The notes beneath the pieces are model-generated. The model made no database searches. It had not been told where the DNA came from and saw only the letters and a list, made by a program, of their open reading frames with translations. From an uncultured Paracoccaceae bacterium (lineage in GTDB: Bacteria; Pseudomonadota; Alphaproteobacteria; Rhodobacterales; Rhodobacteraceae), in the NCBI GenBank assembly GCA_951812615.1, contig CATOSU010000002.1, forward strand, positions 1,364,001-1,428,000: 64,000 bases of DNA. The letters are read 5' to 3'. The position numbers and the translations under genes are program-made. How positions within the stretch are numbered: the first letter of the stretch is position 1; each line of letters starts with the position of its first letter. Below are positions 26,636 through 36,136 of the stretch, in pieces.

Positions 26636-27277
26636 ATGCTGACTGCTGCTGATCTGCCGGAGACGATCCCTGTATTTCCTTTGCCGGGGGCGTTGCTGTT
26701 GCCGCGCGCCCGGTTGCCGCTGCACATTTTCGAGCCGCGCTATCTGCAGATGGTCGAGGATTGCCTGAAGACTCAGACACGCCTGATCGGGATGATACAG
26801 CCCAGCGCCCTGCCGGGGCGGGACGACGCGTTGCATTGTATCGGTTGTGCCGGGCGGATCACCCAGTTCTCCGAAACCGAGGACGGACGTTACCTGATTA
26901 CCCTGTCCGGGGTCAGCCGCTATCGCATCCGGCGCGAGGTGGATGGGTTTGCCCCCTACCGGCGCTGCGAAGTCAGCTGGTCGGGGTTTGACCGGGACAT
27001 GGGGCGCACCGAAGCCGATGAAGAATTCGACCGCGGCAATTTCATGGATCTTCTGAACCGCTATTTTTCTGCCCGCAGTCTGAACACGGACTGGAAGACG
27101 CTCGAAGATGCCGAGGATGAGCTGTTGATAAATTCCCTGTCGATGCTTCTGGAATTTGACCCCGAGGACAAGCAGGCGCTGCTGGAGGCGCCCTGTCTGC
27201 GCACCCGTCGTGAAACGCTGGTTACCCTGATCGAGTTTTCGCTGCGCGGCGGGTCGGGCGAGGAGGTGATCCAGTGA
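26636..27277 (+). CDS. Lon N-terminal (substrate-binding) domain protein
   Basis: The 213-residue protein from ATG 26636 contains [29 protein letters not shown], the Lon N-domain signature, without any ATPase or protease domain. Such stand-alone proteins are common in proteobacteria; a role in protein quality control is assumed but unproven. A TTG three codons upstream is a possible alternative start. Its stop overlaps the start of the Trm112 gene (GTGA), so the two are translationally coupled, and the thioredoxin-TPR gene is only 27 bases upstream. Confidence 0.88.
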   Translation: MLTAADLPETIPVFPLPGALLLPRARLPLHIFEPRYLQMVEDCLKTQTRLIGMIQPSALPGRDDALHCIGCAGRITQFSETEDGRYLITLSGVSRYRIRREVDGFAPYRRCEVSWSGFDRDMGRTEADEEFDRGNFMDLLNRYFSARSLNTDWKTLEDAEDELLINSLSMLLEFDPEDKQALLEAPCLRTRRETLVTLIEFSLRGGSGEEVIQ

Positions 27278-27459
27278 ACGAGGATGGCGCCGCATTTGAC
27301 CGCCGCATGCTGGAGGCCCTGATCTGTCCGGTCACCCATGCAACGCTGAAACATGATGCCGACCGGCAGGAGCTGATCTCGCCTTCGGCGTCGCTGGCCT
27401 TTCCCATTCGCAATGGCATTCCCGTCATGCTGGTTGACGAGGCCCGCAAGATCGACTGA
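27274..27459 (+). CDS. Trm112-like small protein
   Basis: The 61-residue protein starts at GTG 27274, overlapping the upstream stop codon. The sequence [19 protein letters not shown], then [20 protein letters not shown], matches the bacterial Trm112/YcaR family (~60 residues). Eukaryotic Trm112 activates methyltransferases; the role of the bacterial forms is less clear. Only one cysteine is seen, so it is not a full zinc ribbon. Confidence 0.88.
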   Translation: MNEDGAAFDRRMLEALICPVTHATLKHDADRQELISPSASLAFPIRNGIPVMLVDEARKID

Positions 27460-27478
27460 CCGGCGGCGCCCGGAGGGT

Positions 27479-28702
27479 TCAGAGCGGCCGGCCCTGCATC
27501 AGGCGCGGAACATCCCCGGTCAGCCCGGCCGCTTCGCGGATCAGTTTCCGGCGCAGTCCCGGGATTGCGTTGGTCAACCCAAGGCCCAGGTCGCGTCCCA
27601 GACGCAGAAGTGGGTTATCGTTTGAAAACAGCCGGTTGAACCCGTCCGTCGCCAGCGCCAGCGTGTTGACGTCGAACCGGCGCCATTGCTGATAGCGTTC
27701 CAGAACAAGAATGGAACCAATGTCTTCGCCCCGTCGGCGGGCATCGACCAGAACTTCGGCCAGTGCGGCAATGTCACGATACCCGGCATTCAGCCCCTGA
27801 CCGGCAATCGGGTGCATGCCATGTGCGGCATCACCGATCAGCGCCAGGCGTTCATCGACAAACCGGTCGGCAATCGTGATCCCCAGCGGATAGGTGAAAC
27901 GCTGACCGGCCAGCGCGATGTCACCAAGGAAGCTGCCAAAGCGCGGGCGCAGAACCCGAAGGTAATCTTCGTCACTCAGCGCGTTGATCGCCGCCGCGCG
28001 GTCGGCGGTTTCGGTCCAGACGATCGAACTGCAGTTTCCGGGCAACGGCAGAATGGCCAAGGGGCCTTCGGGCATGAAGAACTGGTGCGCCGTGCCGTTA
28101 TGCGGGCGTTCGTGTGAAATGGCGCAGACCAGCGCCGTCTGATCATAGCCCCAGCCGGTGCGATGAATACCGGCCCGCGACGCCGTGCCGCTGCCCCGCC
28201 CGTCCGCACCGATCAGCACCGCCGCGGACCGTTCCGAACCATCGCTCAGCGTTACATGGGCTGCGGTGTCAATGGTCTGACCAGTCACACTTGTTTCGTT
28301 TATTTGCGTGATAAGCGGGTCGGCCCGGGCTGCATCCAGCAAGGCCCGGCGCAGATAGCGGTCCTCGACCATATAGCCCATCGGGCCTTCTTCGATTTCA
28401 GCATGATCGAAATGCAGGGCCAGCGGCGAAGGCCCCGATCCCGAATGCCCATCGGAAATCTGAATGTCCAGAATTGGCTGCGCATGGTCGGCAACCGCGT
28501 CCCACAGTCCGATGGCGGCCAGCAATCTCTGCGCGGTGAGTGCCAGCGCATAGCCGCGGCCGTCGAAATCGCCGTCACGCAGCGTGTCTTCCGGCAGGCT
28601 GTCGACGATCGTGCTGCTGATCCCGGCCCCGGCCAGCGCCAGCGCCAGCGTCGGCCCGGTCAGGCCACCGCCCACGATCACGATATCGGTCTGTCCGGTC
28701 AT
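27479..28702 (-). CDS. FAD monooxygenase of ubiquinone biosynthesis (UbiH/UbiF family)
   Basis: The 407-residue protein from ATG 28702 has the dinucleotide-binding motif IVIVGGGLTGPTLALALAGAG, the family DGRGYALALTAQR and ADGRGSGTASRAGI blocks, and the second FAD motif LIGDAAHGMHPIAGQGLNAGY near residue 290. These enzymes hydroxylate the polyprenylated ring in ubiquinone synthesis. Which ring position it acts on (UbiH, UbiF, UbiI or the broader UbiL/UbiM) cannot be told from sequence alone. It is convergent with Trm112 and divergent from the amidase. Confidence 0.88.
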   Translation of the reverse strand: MTGQTDIVIVGGGLTGPTLALALAGAGISSTIVDSLPEDTLRDGDFDGRGYALALTAQRLLAAIGLWDAVADHAQPILDIQISDGHSGSGPSPLALHFDHAEIEEGPMGYMVEDRYLRRALLDAARADPLITQINETSVTGQTIDTAAHVTLSDGSERSAAVLIGADGRGSGTASRAGIHRTGWGYDQTALVCAISHERPHNGTAHQFFMPEGPLAILPLPGNCSSIVWTETADRAAAINALSDEDYLRVLRPRFGSFLGDIALAGQRFTYPLGITIADRFVDERLALIGDAAHGMHPIAGQGLNAGYRDIAALAEVLVDARRRGEDIGSILVLERYQQWRRFDVNTLALATDGFNRLFSNDNPLLRLGRDLGLGLTNAIPGLRRKLIREAAGLTGDVPRLMQGRPL

Positions 28703-28785
28703 GCTGGCACTATGGGTCAGCTTTCGCCATTGTCCATGCGCGGTGCTGTCGCTACCGTCGCGCACGGCAGCAAGGAGGCAAAGAC

Positions 28786-30114
28786 ATGCAGGAATGGCTG
28801 ACAATGACCGCGGCGGATCTGGGACGTGGAATAGCCAGCGGCGAGATTGGTCCCGTGGCGCTGACCCAGACCTATCTGGATGCCATTGATGCCCATGACC
28901 TGCGCGACCGGATCTTTGCCCGCGTGACCCATGACCGCGCCCTGGCCGAGGCGGCTGCTGCCGAAGACCGGGTCAAGCTGGGCCTGCGCCGGTCGCCTCT
29001 GGATGGCGTTCCGATCAGCTGGAAAGACCTGTTCGACACCGCCGGTGTCGGAACCGAGGCCGGCTCTGCGCTGTTGGAGGGCCGCGTTCCCGACAGCGAT
29101 GCGGTAGTGCTGCGCAACGCGACGGCCATGGGCACGGTTTGTCTGGGCAAGACCCATATGAGCGAACTGGCGTTTTCCGGGCTGGGATACAACCCGGTTA
29201 CCGCCACCCCGCCGAACGTGAACGATCCCGAGGCCGTGCCGGGCGGTTCGTCATCGGGCGCGGCCTCGTCGGTGGCCTTTGGTCTGGCCTCTGCCGGGAT
29301 CGGTTCGGACACGGGGGGTTCGGTGCGGTTGCCATCCGCGTGGAACGATCTGGTCGGGTTGAAGACAACTGCCGGCCGGTTGTCACTCGAAGGGGTTGTG
29401 CCGCTGGCGCTGAAATTCGACACGGTCGGGCCGCTGTGCCGGTCGGTCGAGGACGCCGCGCTGCTTATGGCGGTGATGGAGGGCGGGCGGCCTGCGGACC
29501 TGACCGGCGCATCGCTGAAAGGCCGCCGGTTCGCCGTGCTGCGGACCCTTGCCTTTGATGACATCCGCGACGAACCGCTTCGCGCCTTTGAGGCCGCCGT
29601 CGAAAAACTGCGCGCGGCGGGGGCCGAGATTGAGGATCTCGAAATCCCGGCCGTGGCCGAGGCAAACGACCTGACCGCCTGTCTGTTGCCGACCGAGGCC
29701 TATGGCCTGTGGCGCGACGTGATCGAGGCCAACCCGGACGTCATGTTCTCTGAAATCCTTCAACGTTTCCGTCTGGGTGCGAGCCACTCTGCTCCGGACT
29801 ACGTGGCGGCGTGGGCAGCGCTGGAAGGCGCGCGCATGGTTTATGATCAGGCCGCATCGCGGTTCGACGCCGTTCTGGTCCCCAGTTCTCCGATTCTGCC
29901 ACCAAAGCTGGATCGTCTCGAATCCGACCATGACTATTATGTCACCGAAAACCTGCTGGCCCTGCGCAACACAAGGATCGGCAACCTGATGGGGCTGTGC
30001 GGGCTGACTTTGCCAACGGGCGTGCCGAGTTGCGGTCTGATGATGCTGGGCCTGCCGGACACGGAAGAAGCGCTGCTGCGGATCGGGGCCGCGGCCGAGA
30101 ACGCATTGGCCTGA
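28786..30114 (+). CDS. Amidase-signature family amidase
   Basis: The 442-residue protein has the Ser-cisSer-Lys triad of the amidase signature family: Lys80 in VPISWKDLFD, the Ser155-157 cluster in PGGSSSGAAS and the nucleophile Ser179 in SDTGGSVR. A strong AAGGAGG precedes ATG 28786. It hydrolyses an amide of unknown identity. It is not GatA: no gatC or gatB neighbours exist and the length is shorter than usual GatA (~490). The aminotransferase gene 106 bases downstream runs in the same direction. Confidence 0.88.
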   Translation: MQEWLTMTAADLGRGIASGEIGPVALTQTYLDAIDAHDLRDRIFARVTHDRALAEAAAAEDRVKLGLRRSPLDGVPISWKDLFDTAGVGTEAGSALLEGRVPDSDAVVLRNATAMGTVCLGKTHMSELAFSGLGYNPVTATPPNVNDPEAVPGGSSSGAASSVAFGLASAGIGSDTGGSVRLPSAWNDLVGLKTTAGRLSLEGVVPLALKFDTVGPLCRSVEDAALLMAVMEGGRPADLTGASLKGRRFAVLRTLAFDDIRDEPLRAFEAAVEKLRAAGAEIEDLEIPAVAEANDLTACLLPTEAYGLWRDVIEANPDVMFSEILQRFRLGASHSAPDYVAAWAALEGARMVYDQAASRFDAVLVPSSPILPPKLDRLESDHDYYVTENLLALRNTRIGNLMGLCGLTLPTGVPSCGLMMLGLPDTEEALLRIGAAAENALA

Positions 30115-30220
30115 AAGCCACATTTCACCGCGACCGTTCATCCTCTGCTGGACGCAAGCGGACCGGACCGGTAACCTGCTATCAAACGGGGCGATTACGA
30201 TCCCGGATCTGAGGCAAGTT

Positions 30221-31402
30221 ATGGAATTTCCTGAGCGGTTTTCGACACTGCCGGAATATGCGTTCCCGCGTCTGCGTGCATTGCTGGACAGCCATGCGCC
30301 CGGAGGCGACGTTGTGCATATGACCATCGGCGAACCCAAACATGCCTTTCCGGCGTGGGTCACGGATGTGATTGCCGAACATGCCGCCGGCTTCAACCGC
30401 TATCCCCCGAACGAAGGCGCGCCCGAGCTGCGGCAGGCCATGACCGGGTGGATCGCGCGGCGATATGGCGTGACGGTGGACCCGGAAACGGAAATCATGC
30501 CGCTGAACGGTACGCGTGAAGGGCTCTACAACGCGGCGATGGCCCTGTGCCCGGAACTGAAGAACGGCCAAAAACCCGTCGTTCTGGCGCCGAACCCGTT
30601 TTATCAGGTTTACATGGTGGCCGCCTATTCCGTCGCGGCCGAGCCGATGCTGATCCCCGCCACGGCGGCCACAGGCCACCTGCCGGACTATGCCGCGCTG
30701 CCGGCGGAGGTGCTGAACCGGACCACGATCGCCTATCTGTGTTCTCCGGCCAATCCGCAGGGTGCGGTGGCCAGCCGCGAATACTGGACCACCCTGATCC
30801 GGCTGGCCGAGCAGTACGATTTCAAAATCTTCGCCGACGAATGCTATTCCGAGATCTACCGTGACGCGGCGCCGACCGGAGCGCTGGACGTTGCGCGCGC
30901 GCTGGGCGCTGACCCGGAACGGGTTGTGATCTTTCACTCCCTGTCGAAACGGTCGAACCTGCCCGGCCTGCGGTCGGGTTTTGTTGCCGGTGGTCCGCAG
31001 AACATGCGCAGGATCCGGCAGTTGCGCACCTATGCCGGCACGCCCCTGCCGCTGCCGCTCCAGATGGCGGCAGCGAAGGTGTGGCAGGACGAAGCGCATG
31101 TGGACGAAAACCGCGCGCTCTATCAGGAAAAGTACCGCATTGCCGATGCCGTGCTGAGCGGCGCGCAGGGGTATCAGCCGCCGGACGCGGGATTTTTCCT
31201 GTGGTTACCGGTGGATGACGGCGAAGCCGCGGCGCTGAAGCTGTGGCAGGAAACCGGCGTGCGTGTGCTGCCGGGCGAATATCTTGCACAGGACTATCAG
31301 GGGCAGAACCCCGGCAAAGAATTTATCCGGGTCGCAATGGTGGCCCCAAAAGAAGACATGGGCGACGCGCTGACCCAGCTGCGCGACTGCCTGTACAGAT
31401 AA
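30221..31402 (+). CDS. PLP-dependent class I/II aminotransferase, DapC-like
   Basis: The 393-residue protein has fold-type I aminotransferase features: NPFYQVYMVAAYSVAAEP, SPANPQGAV, FADECYSEIY and the PLP lysine Lys243 in SLSKRSNLPGLRSGFVAGG. This form, with SKRSNLPGLR, is typical of N-succinyldiaminopimelate aminotransferases (DapC) in lysine/peptidoglycan precursor synthesis. No other dap genes are near, so the substrate is inferred from similarity. It ends 15 bases before ftsK. Confidence 0.88.
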   Translation: MEFPERFSTLPEYAFPRLRALLDSHAPGGDVVHMTIGEPKHAFPAWVTDVIAEHAAGFNRYPPNEGAPELRQAMTGWIARRYGVTVDPETEIMPLNGTREGLYNAAMALCPELKNGQKPVVLAPNPFYQVYMVAAYSVAAEPMLIPATAATGHLPDYAALPAEVLNRTTIAYLCSPANPQGAVASREYWTTLIRLAEQYDFKIFADECYSEIYRDAAPTGALDVARALGADPERVVIFHSLSKRSNLPGLRSGFVAGGPQNMRRIRQLRTYAGTPLPLPLQMAAAKVWQDEAHVDENRALYQEKYRIADAVLSGAQGYQPPDAGFFLWLPVDDGEAAALKLWQETGVRVLPGEYLAQDYQGQNPGKEFIRVAMVAPKEDMGDALTQLRDCLYR

Positions 31403-31417
31403 GAACCGAGGACGAAG

Positions 31418-34273
31418 ATGGCATACCAGACACGCAGTCGCGATCCGCTGTTGGACTGCAACATGCAGGCCGCGATCGAGAAACGGGGCAAGGAACTTGT
31501 CGGCTTCCTGTTGCTGGCGCTGGGTCTGGCGGCGGCGGCGATGATCGGGTCCTACACGCCGGACGATCCGAACTGGATGGTGTCCACGGATGCCCCGGTG
31601 CAGAACTGGCTGGGCCGTCCCGGTGCGTCCATCGCCGCGCCGCTGTTCATGATTGTCGGTTGGGGAAGCTGGGGGCTGGCGCTGGTGTTTGTGGTCTGGG
31701 GGCTGCGATTTGTCCTGCATGTGGGTGAAGAAAGGGCGCTGGGCCGGCTGATCTTTGCGCCGATCGCGATTGCGTTCGCGTCCGTGTATTGCGCGACGCT
31801 GATCCCCGGTGAGGCATGGCGCGCCACCCACAGTTTCGGGCTGGGCGGTCTGTTCGGAGACACGGTTATGGGTGCGCTGCTGACGCTGCTGCCCGTGGGA
31901 TCGAGCGTTGCCGTCAAGCTGATGTCGCTGATCACCGCGGTGGCCATGCTTGGCCTTGGTGCCTATGTGCTGGGGTTCACCGGGTCTGATATCCGGCGCG
32001 GCCTGCGTTTCGCGCTGATCGGGTTCATCATGTTCTACGGCGCGATCGTGACCTTGCTGGGACGCGGGGCCAGCCGGGCGGTCGGCGCTGCCAAGGAACG
32101 CAACGCCACCCGGTCCGAGCGCCGCGCACAGGCACGGGCCGAACAGGAAATCGCGCTGGCTGTTGCCGAGGCAGAAGCCGAGGCCGCGCCGGAATACGAT
32201 TACATCGAAGACGAAGAGGACGAAGAAGACACGGCAGAGCAGCGCCTGGGCCTTTTGGCGCGGATGCCGTCGCTCATCCGCCGACCGGACCCGATGCCCG
32301 AGCCGGAGCTTGTCGAACCGCATCTGGCCGATGATCTGCCCGATGAAATGCCGGGTGACGACCGGATCCGTGCCAAGATTGCCGATGTGATCCGGTCCCG
32401 CGCGGCCCCGCATCACCCCGAACCTGCGCCGGTTCCCGAGGACAAGCCGCTGACCCGGGGGCGCGGACACGGTCCCAAGCCCCTGCTGATCGAACCCGAA
32501 CAGGTCGAAGGCCTGCGCGCTGAGCCGGTGGTCAGCCACGTGCCGCCGGTCGAGCTGCCGCCGGAACCGCCGCTGACGACCGCCCAGACTGCCACCGATA
32601 TTCAGCCGCTGCCGCTGGAAGAACCGGCACCGGCCGCCCCGGTCATACCGGTCGCCGAGCCACGCAAGGTGGTTCAGAACCCGACACGCAAAGCCCCGGC
32701 GCAGTCGCGTCGGGCGCAGGCCGAAGCGCAACCTGCATTGCAATTCGAAGAGCCTGACATCGCCTTTGAACTGCCGCCGCTCAACCTGTTGACGAACCCG
32801 GTTCAGATCTCCCGCCATCACCTGAGTGACGAGGCGCTGGAAGAAAACGCGCGCATGCTGGAAAGCGTGCTGGACGATTATGGCGTGAAGGGCGAAATCG
32901 TCAGCGTCCGCCCCGGCCCCGTCGTGACCATGTACGAACTGGAGCCTGCGCCGGGGCTCAAGGCCAGCCGTGTAATCGGGCTGGCGGATGATATCGCGCG
33001 GTCCATGGCGGCGCTCAGCGCGCGGGTGTCCACGGTGCCCGGCCGGTCGGTCATCGGCATCGAACTGCCAAATGAGAAACGTGAAATGGTAGTGCTGCGT
33101 GAAATCCTTGCCGCCCGCGATTTCGGAGATTCGAACCAGAGCCTGCCGCTGGCGCTGGGCAAGGATATCGGCGGCGATCCCATCGTTGCCAACCTCGCCA
33201 AGATGCCTCACCTGCTGATCGCCGGGACCACGGGGTCGGGCAAGTCGGTGGCGATCAACACGATGATCCTGTCGCTGGTTTACAAGCTGAAGCCCGAAGA
33301 TTGCCGGCTGATCATGATTGACCCCAAGATGCTGGAACTTTCCGTCTATGACGGCATTCCCCATTTGCTGTCGCCTGTTGTGACCGACCCCAAGAAGGCG
33401 GTTGTCGCCCTGAAATGGGTGGTGGGCGAGATGGAGGAACGCTATCGCAAGATGTCCAAGATGGGCGTTCGCAACATCGAGGGCTATAACGGCCGCGTGC
33501 GCGAAGCGCTGGCCAAGGGCGAAACCTTCAGCCGCACGGTTCAGACCGGGTTTGACGACGACACCGGCGAACCGGTGTTCGAGACCGAGGAAATCACACC
33601 GGTCAAGCTGCCGTTTATCGTGGTGATCGTCGACGAAATGGCCGACCTGATGATGGTTGCCGGCAAGGAGATCGAAGCCTGTATCCAGCGGTTGGCACAG
33701 ATGGCCCGGGCCAGCGGCATCCATATCATCATGGCGACGCAGCGGCCCTCGGTCGACGTAATCACCGGCACGATCAAGGCCAACTTCCCGACCCGCATCA
33801 GCTTTCAGGTCACCTCCAAGGTCGACAGCCGCACGATCCTCGGCGAAATGGGGGCCGAGCAGCTGCTGGGCATGGGCGATATGCTGTATATGGCCGGCGG
33901 CGCCAAGATCACCCGTTGTCACGGCCCGTTCGTCAGCGATGAGGAGGTCGAGGAAATCGTCAACCACCTCAAACAGTTCGGTCCGCCGGATTATGTCGGC
34001 GGCGTGGTCGAAGGCCCGGATGACGAAAAGGCCGACAATATCGATGCGGTGCTGGGGCTGGGTGGTAACACCGACAGTGGCGACGCGCTGTATGATCAGG
34101 CCGTTGCGATCGTCATCAAGGATCGCAAATGCTCCACCTCTTATATACAGCGCAAGCTGGCCATCGGCTATAACAAGGCCGCCCGGCTGGTCGAACAGAT
34201 GGAGGACGAAGGCATCGTGTCCCCGTCCAACCACGTGGGAAAACGCGAAATTCTGGTGCCGGAGCAGCAATGA
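31418..34273 (+). CDS. ftsK: DNA translocase FtsK
   Basis: The 951-residue protein has four to five N-terminal membrane helices (~20-205), a long acidic Pro/Glu-rich linker (~225-445), and the motor domain with Walker A GTTGSGKS at 603-610 (Lys609), Walker [16 protein letters not shown], and [22 protein letters not shown]-terminal gamma winged helix (~885-945, [20 protein letters not shown]) recognises KOPS sites. It pumps chromosome DNA through the division septum. The linker contains the acidic run [12 protein letters not shown]. It is followed by lolA, a common neighbour. Confidence 0.95.
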   Translation: MAYQTRSRDPLLDCNMQAAIEKRGKELVGFLLLALGLAAAAMIGSYTPDDPNWMVSTDAPVQNWLGRPGASIAAPLFMIVGWGSWGLALVFVVWGLRFVLHVGEERALGRLIFAPIAIAFASVYCATLIPGEAWRATHSFGLGGLFGDTVMGALLTLLPVGSSVAVKLMSLITAVAMLGLGAYVLGFTGSDIRRGLRFALIGFIMFYGAIVTLLGRGASRAVGAAKERNATRSERRAQARAEQEIALAVAEAEAEAAPEYDYIEDEEDEEDTAEQRLGLLARMPSLIRRPDPMPEPELVEPHLADDLPDEMPGDDRIRAKIADVIRSRAAPHHPEPAPVPEDKPLTRGRGHGPKPLLIEPEQVEGLRAEPVVSHVPPVELPPEPPLTTAQTATDIQPLPLEEPAPAAPVIPVAEPRKVVQNPTRKAPAQSRRAQAEAQPALQFEEPDIAFELPPLNLLTNPVQISRHHLSDEALEENARMLESVLDDYGVKGEIVSVRPGPVVTMYELEPAPGLKASRVIGLADDIARSMAALSARVSTVPGRSVIGIELPNEKREMVVLREILAARDFGDSNQSLPLALGKDIGGDPIVANLAKMPHLLIAGTTGSGKSVAINTMILSLVYKLKPEDCRLIMIDPKMLELSVYDGIPHLLSPVVTDPKKAVVALKWVVGEMEERYRKMSKMGVRNIEGYNGRVREALAKGETFSRTVQTGFDDDTGEPVFETEEITPVKLPFIVVIVDEMADLMMVAGKEIEACIQRLAQMARASGIHIIMATQRPSVDVITGTIKANFPTRISFQVTSKVDSRTILGEMGAEQLLGMGDMLYMAGGAKITRCHGPFVSDEEVEEIVNHLKQFGPPDYVGGVVEGPDDEKADNIDAVLGLGGNTDSGDALYDQAVAIVIKDRKCSTSYIQRKLAIGYNKAARLVEQMEDEGIVSPSNHVGKREILVPEQQ

Positions 34274-34383
34274 ATGAAGGCGTGCCGCCGTGGTCTGAAA
34301 AAGGTGCGGGGATTTCCGCCGCTCCCGGCGATTTGAAGGGTATTCCGGGTGCAATCCGATCCGGCGGTTACTAGATTGCAGGC

Positions 34384-34986
34384 ATGTTGAAACGTCTTTT
34401 CACGTTCGGGGTTCTGGCTCTGGCCGTACTGTCCGGACCGGCTCTGGCTGACAAATTGTCACTGACCGATCTTTCGGCCTATCTGAACACGATCCAATCC
34501 GCCCGTAGTGATTTCACGCAGGTGAACGACGATGGCACCCTGTCCACCGGACGGTTCTTCATCAAGCGGCCGGGACGGGCCCGGTTCGAATATGACGGCA
34601 AAAACGCGGCCAAGGTGGTCGCCGGACAGGGATCGGTGGTAATCCACGATCCGAAATCGAACCAGCCGCCGGAAAGCTATCCGCTGCGCCGCACGCCATT
34701 ATCGATCATTCTGGCCGAGCGCGTGAATCTGGGCCAGGCCCGGATGGTGGTCGGGCACGACTTTGACGGCACCGCGACACGTGTGCGCGCGCAGGACCCC
34801 GAAAACCCGGAATACGGCAGTATCGACCTCTATTTCACGGCCGATCCTGTCGAATTGCGCAAATGGGTGATCAATGACGGCTCCGGCGGTCAGACGACCG
34901 TCATCCTCGGCGGTATCGAAAGCGATCTGTCACTGGCCAACGCCCTGTTCAACACAATCTCGCCGGCCCGGATCAACGACCGCTGA
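34384..34986 (+). CDS. lolA: LolA-like outer-membrane lipoprotein carrier
   Basis: The 200-residue protein has a signal peptide (MLKRLFTFGVLALAVLSGPALA, cleaved before DKLSL) and LolA-type sequence: DLSAYLNTIQSARSDFTQVN, GRFFIKRPGRARFEY and a half-barrel strand pattern to the end. In the periplasm LolA carries lipoproteins from LolCDE to the outer membrane. The position after ftsK supports the call. It is convergent with the next gene, with eight bases between stops. Confidence 0.88.
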   Translation: MLKRLFTFGVLALAVLSGPALADKLSLTDLSAYLNTIQSARSDFTQVNDDGTLSTGRFFIKRPGRARFEYDGKNAAKVVAGQGSVVIHDPKSNQPPESYPLRRTPLSIILAERVNLGQARMVVGHDFDGTATRVRAQDPENPEYGSIDLYFTADPVELRKWVINDGSGGQTTVILGGIESDLSLANALFNTISPARINDR

Positions 34987-34994
34987 CAGGCGCC

Positions 34995-35582
34995 TCAGCG
35001 CGCCTTGCGGCATTTGGCCAGCTGCCCTTCGTACAGATCGGCCCGCGAATCCACTTTGTCGGCCACGCGCACCAGCCATGACTTGCTGCGATAGGTGCCC
35101 TTGCGATATCCGTTGTGACCCTCGTGATAGGCCAGATACTGATTTCGGGCATCGTTGAGCGCGATGCCATTTTTTTCCTTGCTCTGGTTGAAGTACCAGC
35201 CCATGAAATCGGTGGCGTCGCGGATGTTGTCGCGTTTCGCGCCATTGCGGCCGGTGGCGCGTTTGTAATCGTCCCAGGTGCCGTCGAGCGCCTGACTGTA
35301 GCCATAGGCGCTGGACTGCCGTCCCATCGGGATCACACCCAGCACATAGCGGAAGGGCGTACGCGCATCACCGTCAAACTTGCTCTCCTGATACATCGCG
35401 GCCATCTGCACATGCACCGGCACGTTCCATTTCCGCTCGGTGGCCTTGAATGCCTTAATATAAGAGGGTCGCTGGTTGATGATGCTGCAGGCGTCATCCA
35501 GATTGCGGGGCGGCGTTGTATAGCGCGCTCCGCAATTCGCCAGAATCAATAGCGCGAAAAGCGCCCAAATCGGTCTGCCCAT
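34995..35582 (-). CDS. Lytic transglycosylase-like lipoprotein (SLT domain)
   Basis: The 195-residue protein has a lipobox (MGRPIWALFALLILANC, Cys17) and a compact SLT/lysozyme-like domain: VPVHVQMAAMYQESKFDGDA with the likely catalytic Glu, then SSAYGYSQALDGTWDDYK and QYLAYHEGHNGYRKGTY. It probably cleaves peptidoglycan glycan strands near the outer membrane. It is shorter than E. coli MltC/EmtA but keeps the Glu and the YGYSQ motif. Confidence 0.85.
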   Translation of the reverse strand: MGRPIWALFALLILANCGARYTTPPRNLDDACSIINQRPSYIKAFKATERKWNVPVHVQMAAMYQESKFDGDARTPFRYVLGVIPMGRQSSAYGYSQALDGTWDDYKRATGRNGAKRDNIRDATDFMGWYFNQSKEKNGIALNDARNQYLAYHEGHNGYRKGTYRSKSWLVRVADKVDSRADLYEGQLAKCRKAR

Positions 35583-35789
35583 CTGCCTCGAACCTTTTTT
35601 CAGGAAAGTTTACAGCAAAGCGCGGCCGCTGAAAATCCCCGTCGCGCGGATGGGAACCGGCGTAAACGAACGCAACGTCAGCGCGACTGTAAAGGGAAAG
35701 TTCACAGTCTGTTTCCGTCCGAATCTCCCCTCAACATTGGACAATTGGGGCTTGAACCCGCTAAAAGCGGTCAGTAGGGGCTGTGTGAA

Positions 35790-36116
35790 ATGTTGAAGAC
35801 GCGCGCGAAATATCATCTTGGGCAAATTGTCCGGCATCGCAAGCACCCCTTCCGGGGCGTGATCTTTGATGTCGACCCGGAATTCTCCAATACCGAGGAA
35901 TGGTATCAGGCCATCCCAGAGGACAGCCGTCCGCTGAGAGAGCAGCCGTTCTACCATCTTCTGGCCGAGAACGAGAGCTCTTACTACGTGGCCTACGTGT
36001 CCGAGCAGAACCTCATTCTGGACTATTCCGGCGAACCGGTGGATCACCCGGACATCCCGGAAATGTTCGGCCCCTTCGAAGACGGCACCTATCCGCTTTA
36101 TTTCCAGCTGAACTGA
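35790..36116 (+). CDS. hspQ: Heat-shock protein HspQ
   Basis: The 108-residue protein contains KYHLGQIVRHRKHPFRGVIF, NTEEWYQAIPEDSRPLREQP and FYHLLAENESSYYVAYVSEQ, which define HspQ (YccV-like, hemimethylated-DNA-binding domain). In E. coli HspQ stimulates Lon against specific clients. The 207 bases upstream contain AT-richer sequence expected for a promoter; I could not define a sigma-32 site with confidence. Confidence 0.93.
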   Translation: MLKTRAKYHLGQIVRHRKHPFRGVIFDVDPEFSNTEEWYQAIPEDSRPLREQPFYHLLAENESSYYVAYVSEQNLILDYSGEPVDHPDIPEMFGPFEDGTYPLYFQLN

Positions 36117-36136
36117 GGCTGGCGGGGCCGCCCCGT

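Noticed and set aside
24803-27295. Long minus-strand open frame across the DUF924, thioredoxin-TPR and Lon-N genes
   Set aside because: It shadows three recognisable genes on the opposite strand and has no recognisable domain.
28786-30114. GatA subunit of the amidotransferase
   Set aside because: No gatB or gatC nearby and shorter than normal GatA; kept as a general amidase.
31205-34354. Very long minus-strand open frame antisense to ftsK
   Set aside because: His/Gln/Arg/Gly-rich composition typical of the complement of a high-GC gene; ftsK is unmistakable on the plus strand.
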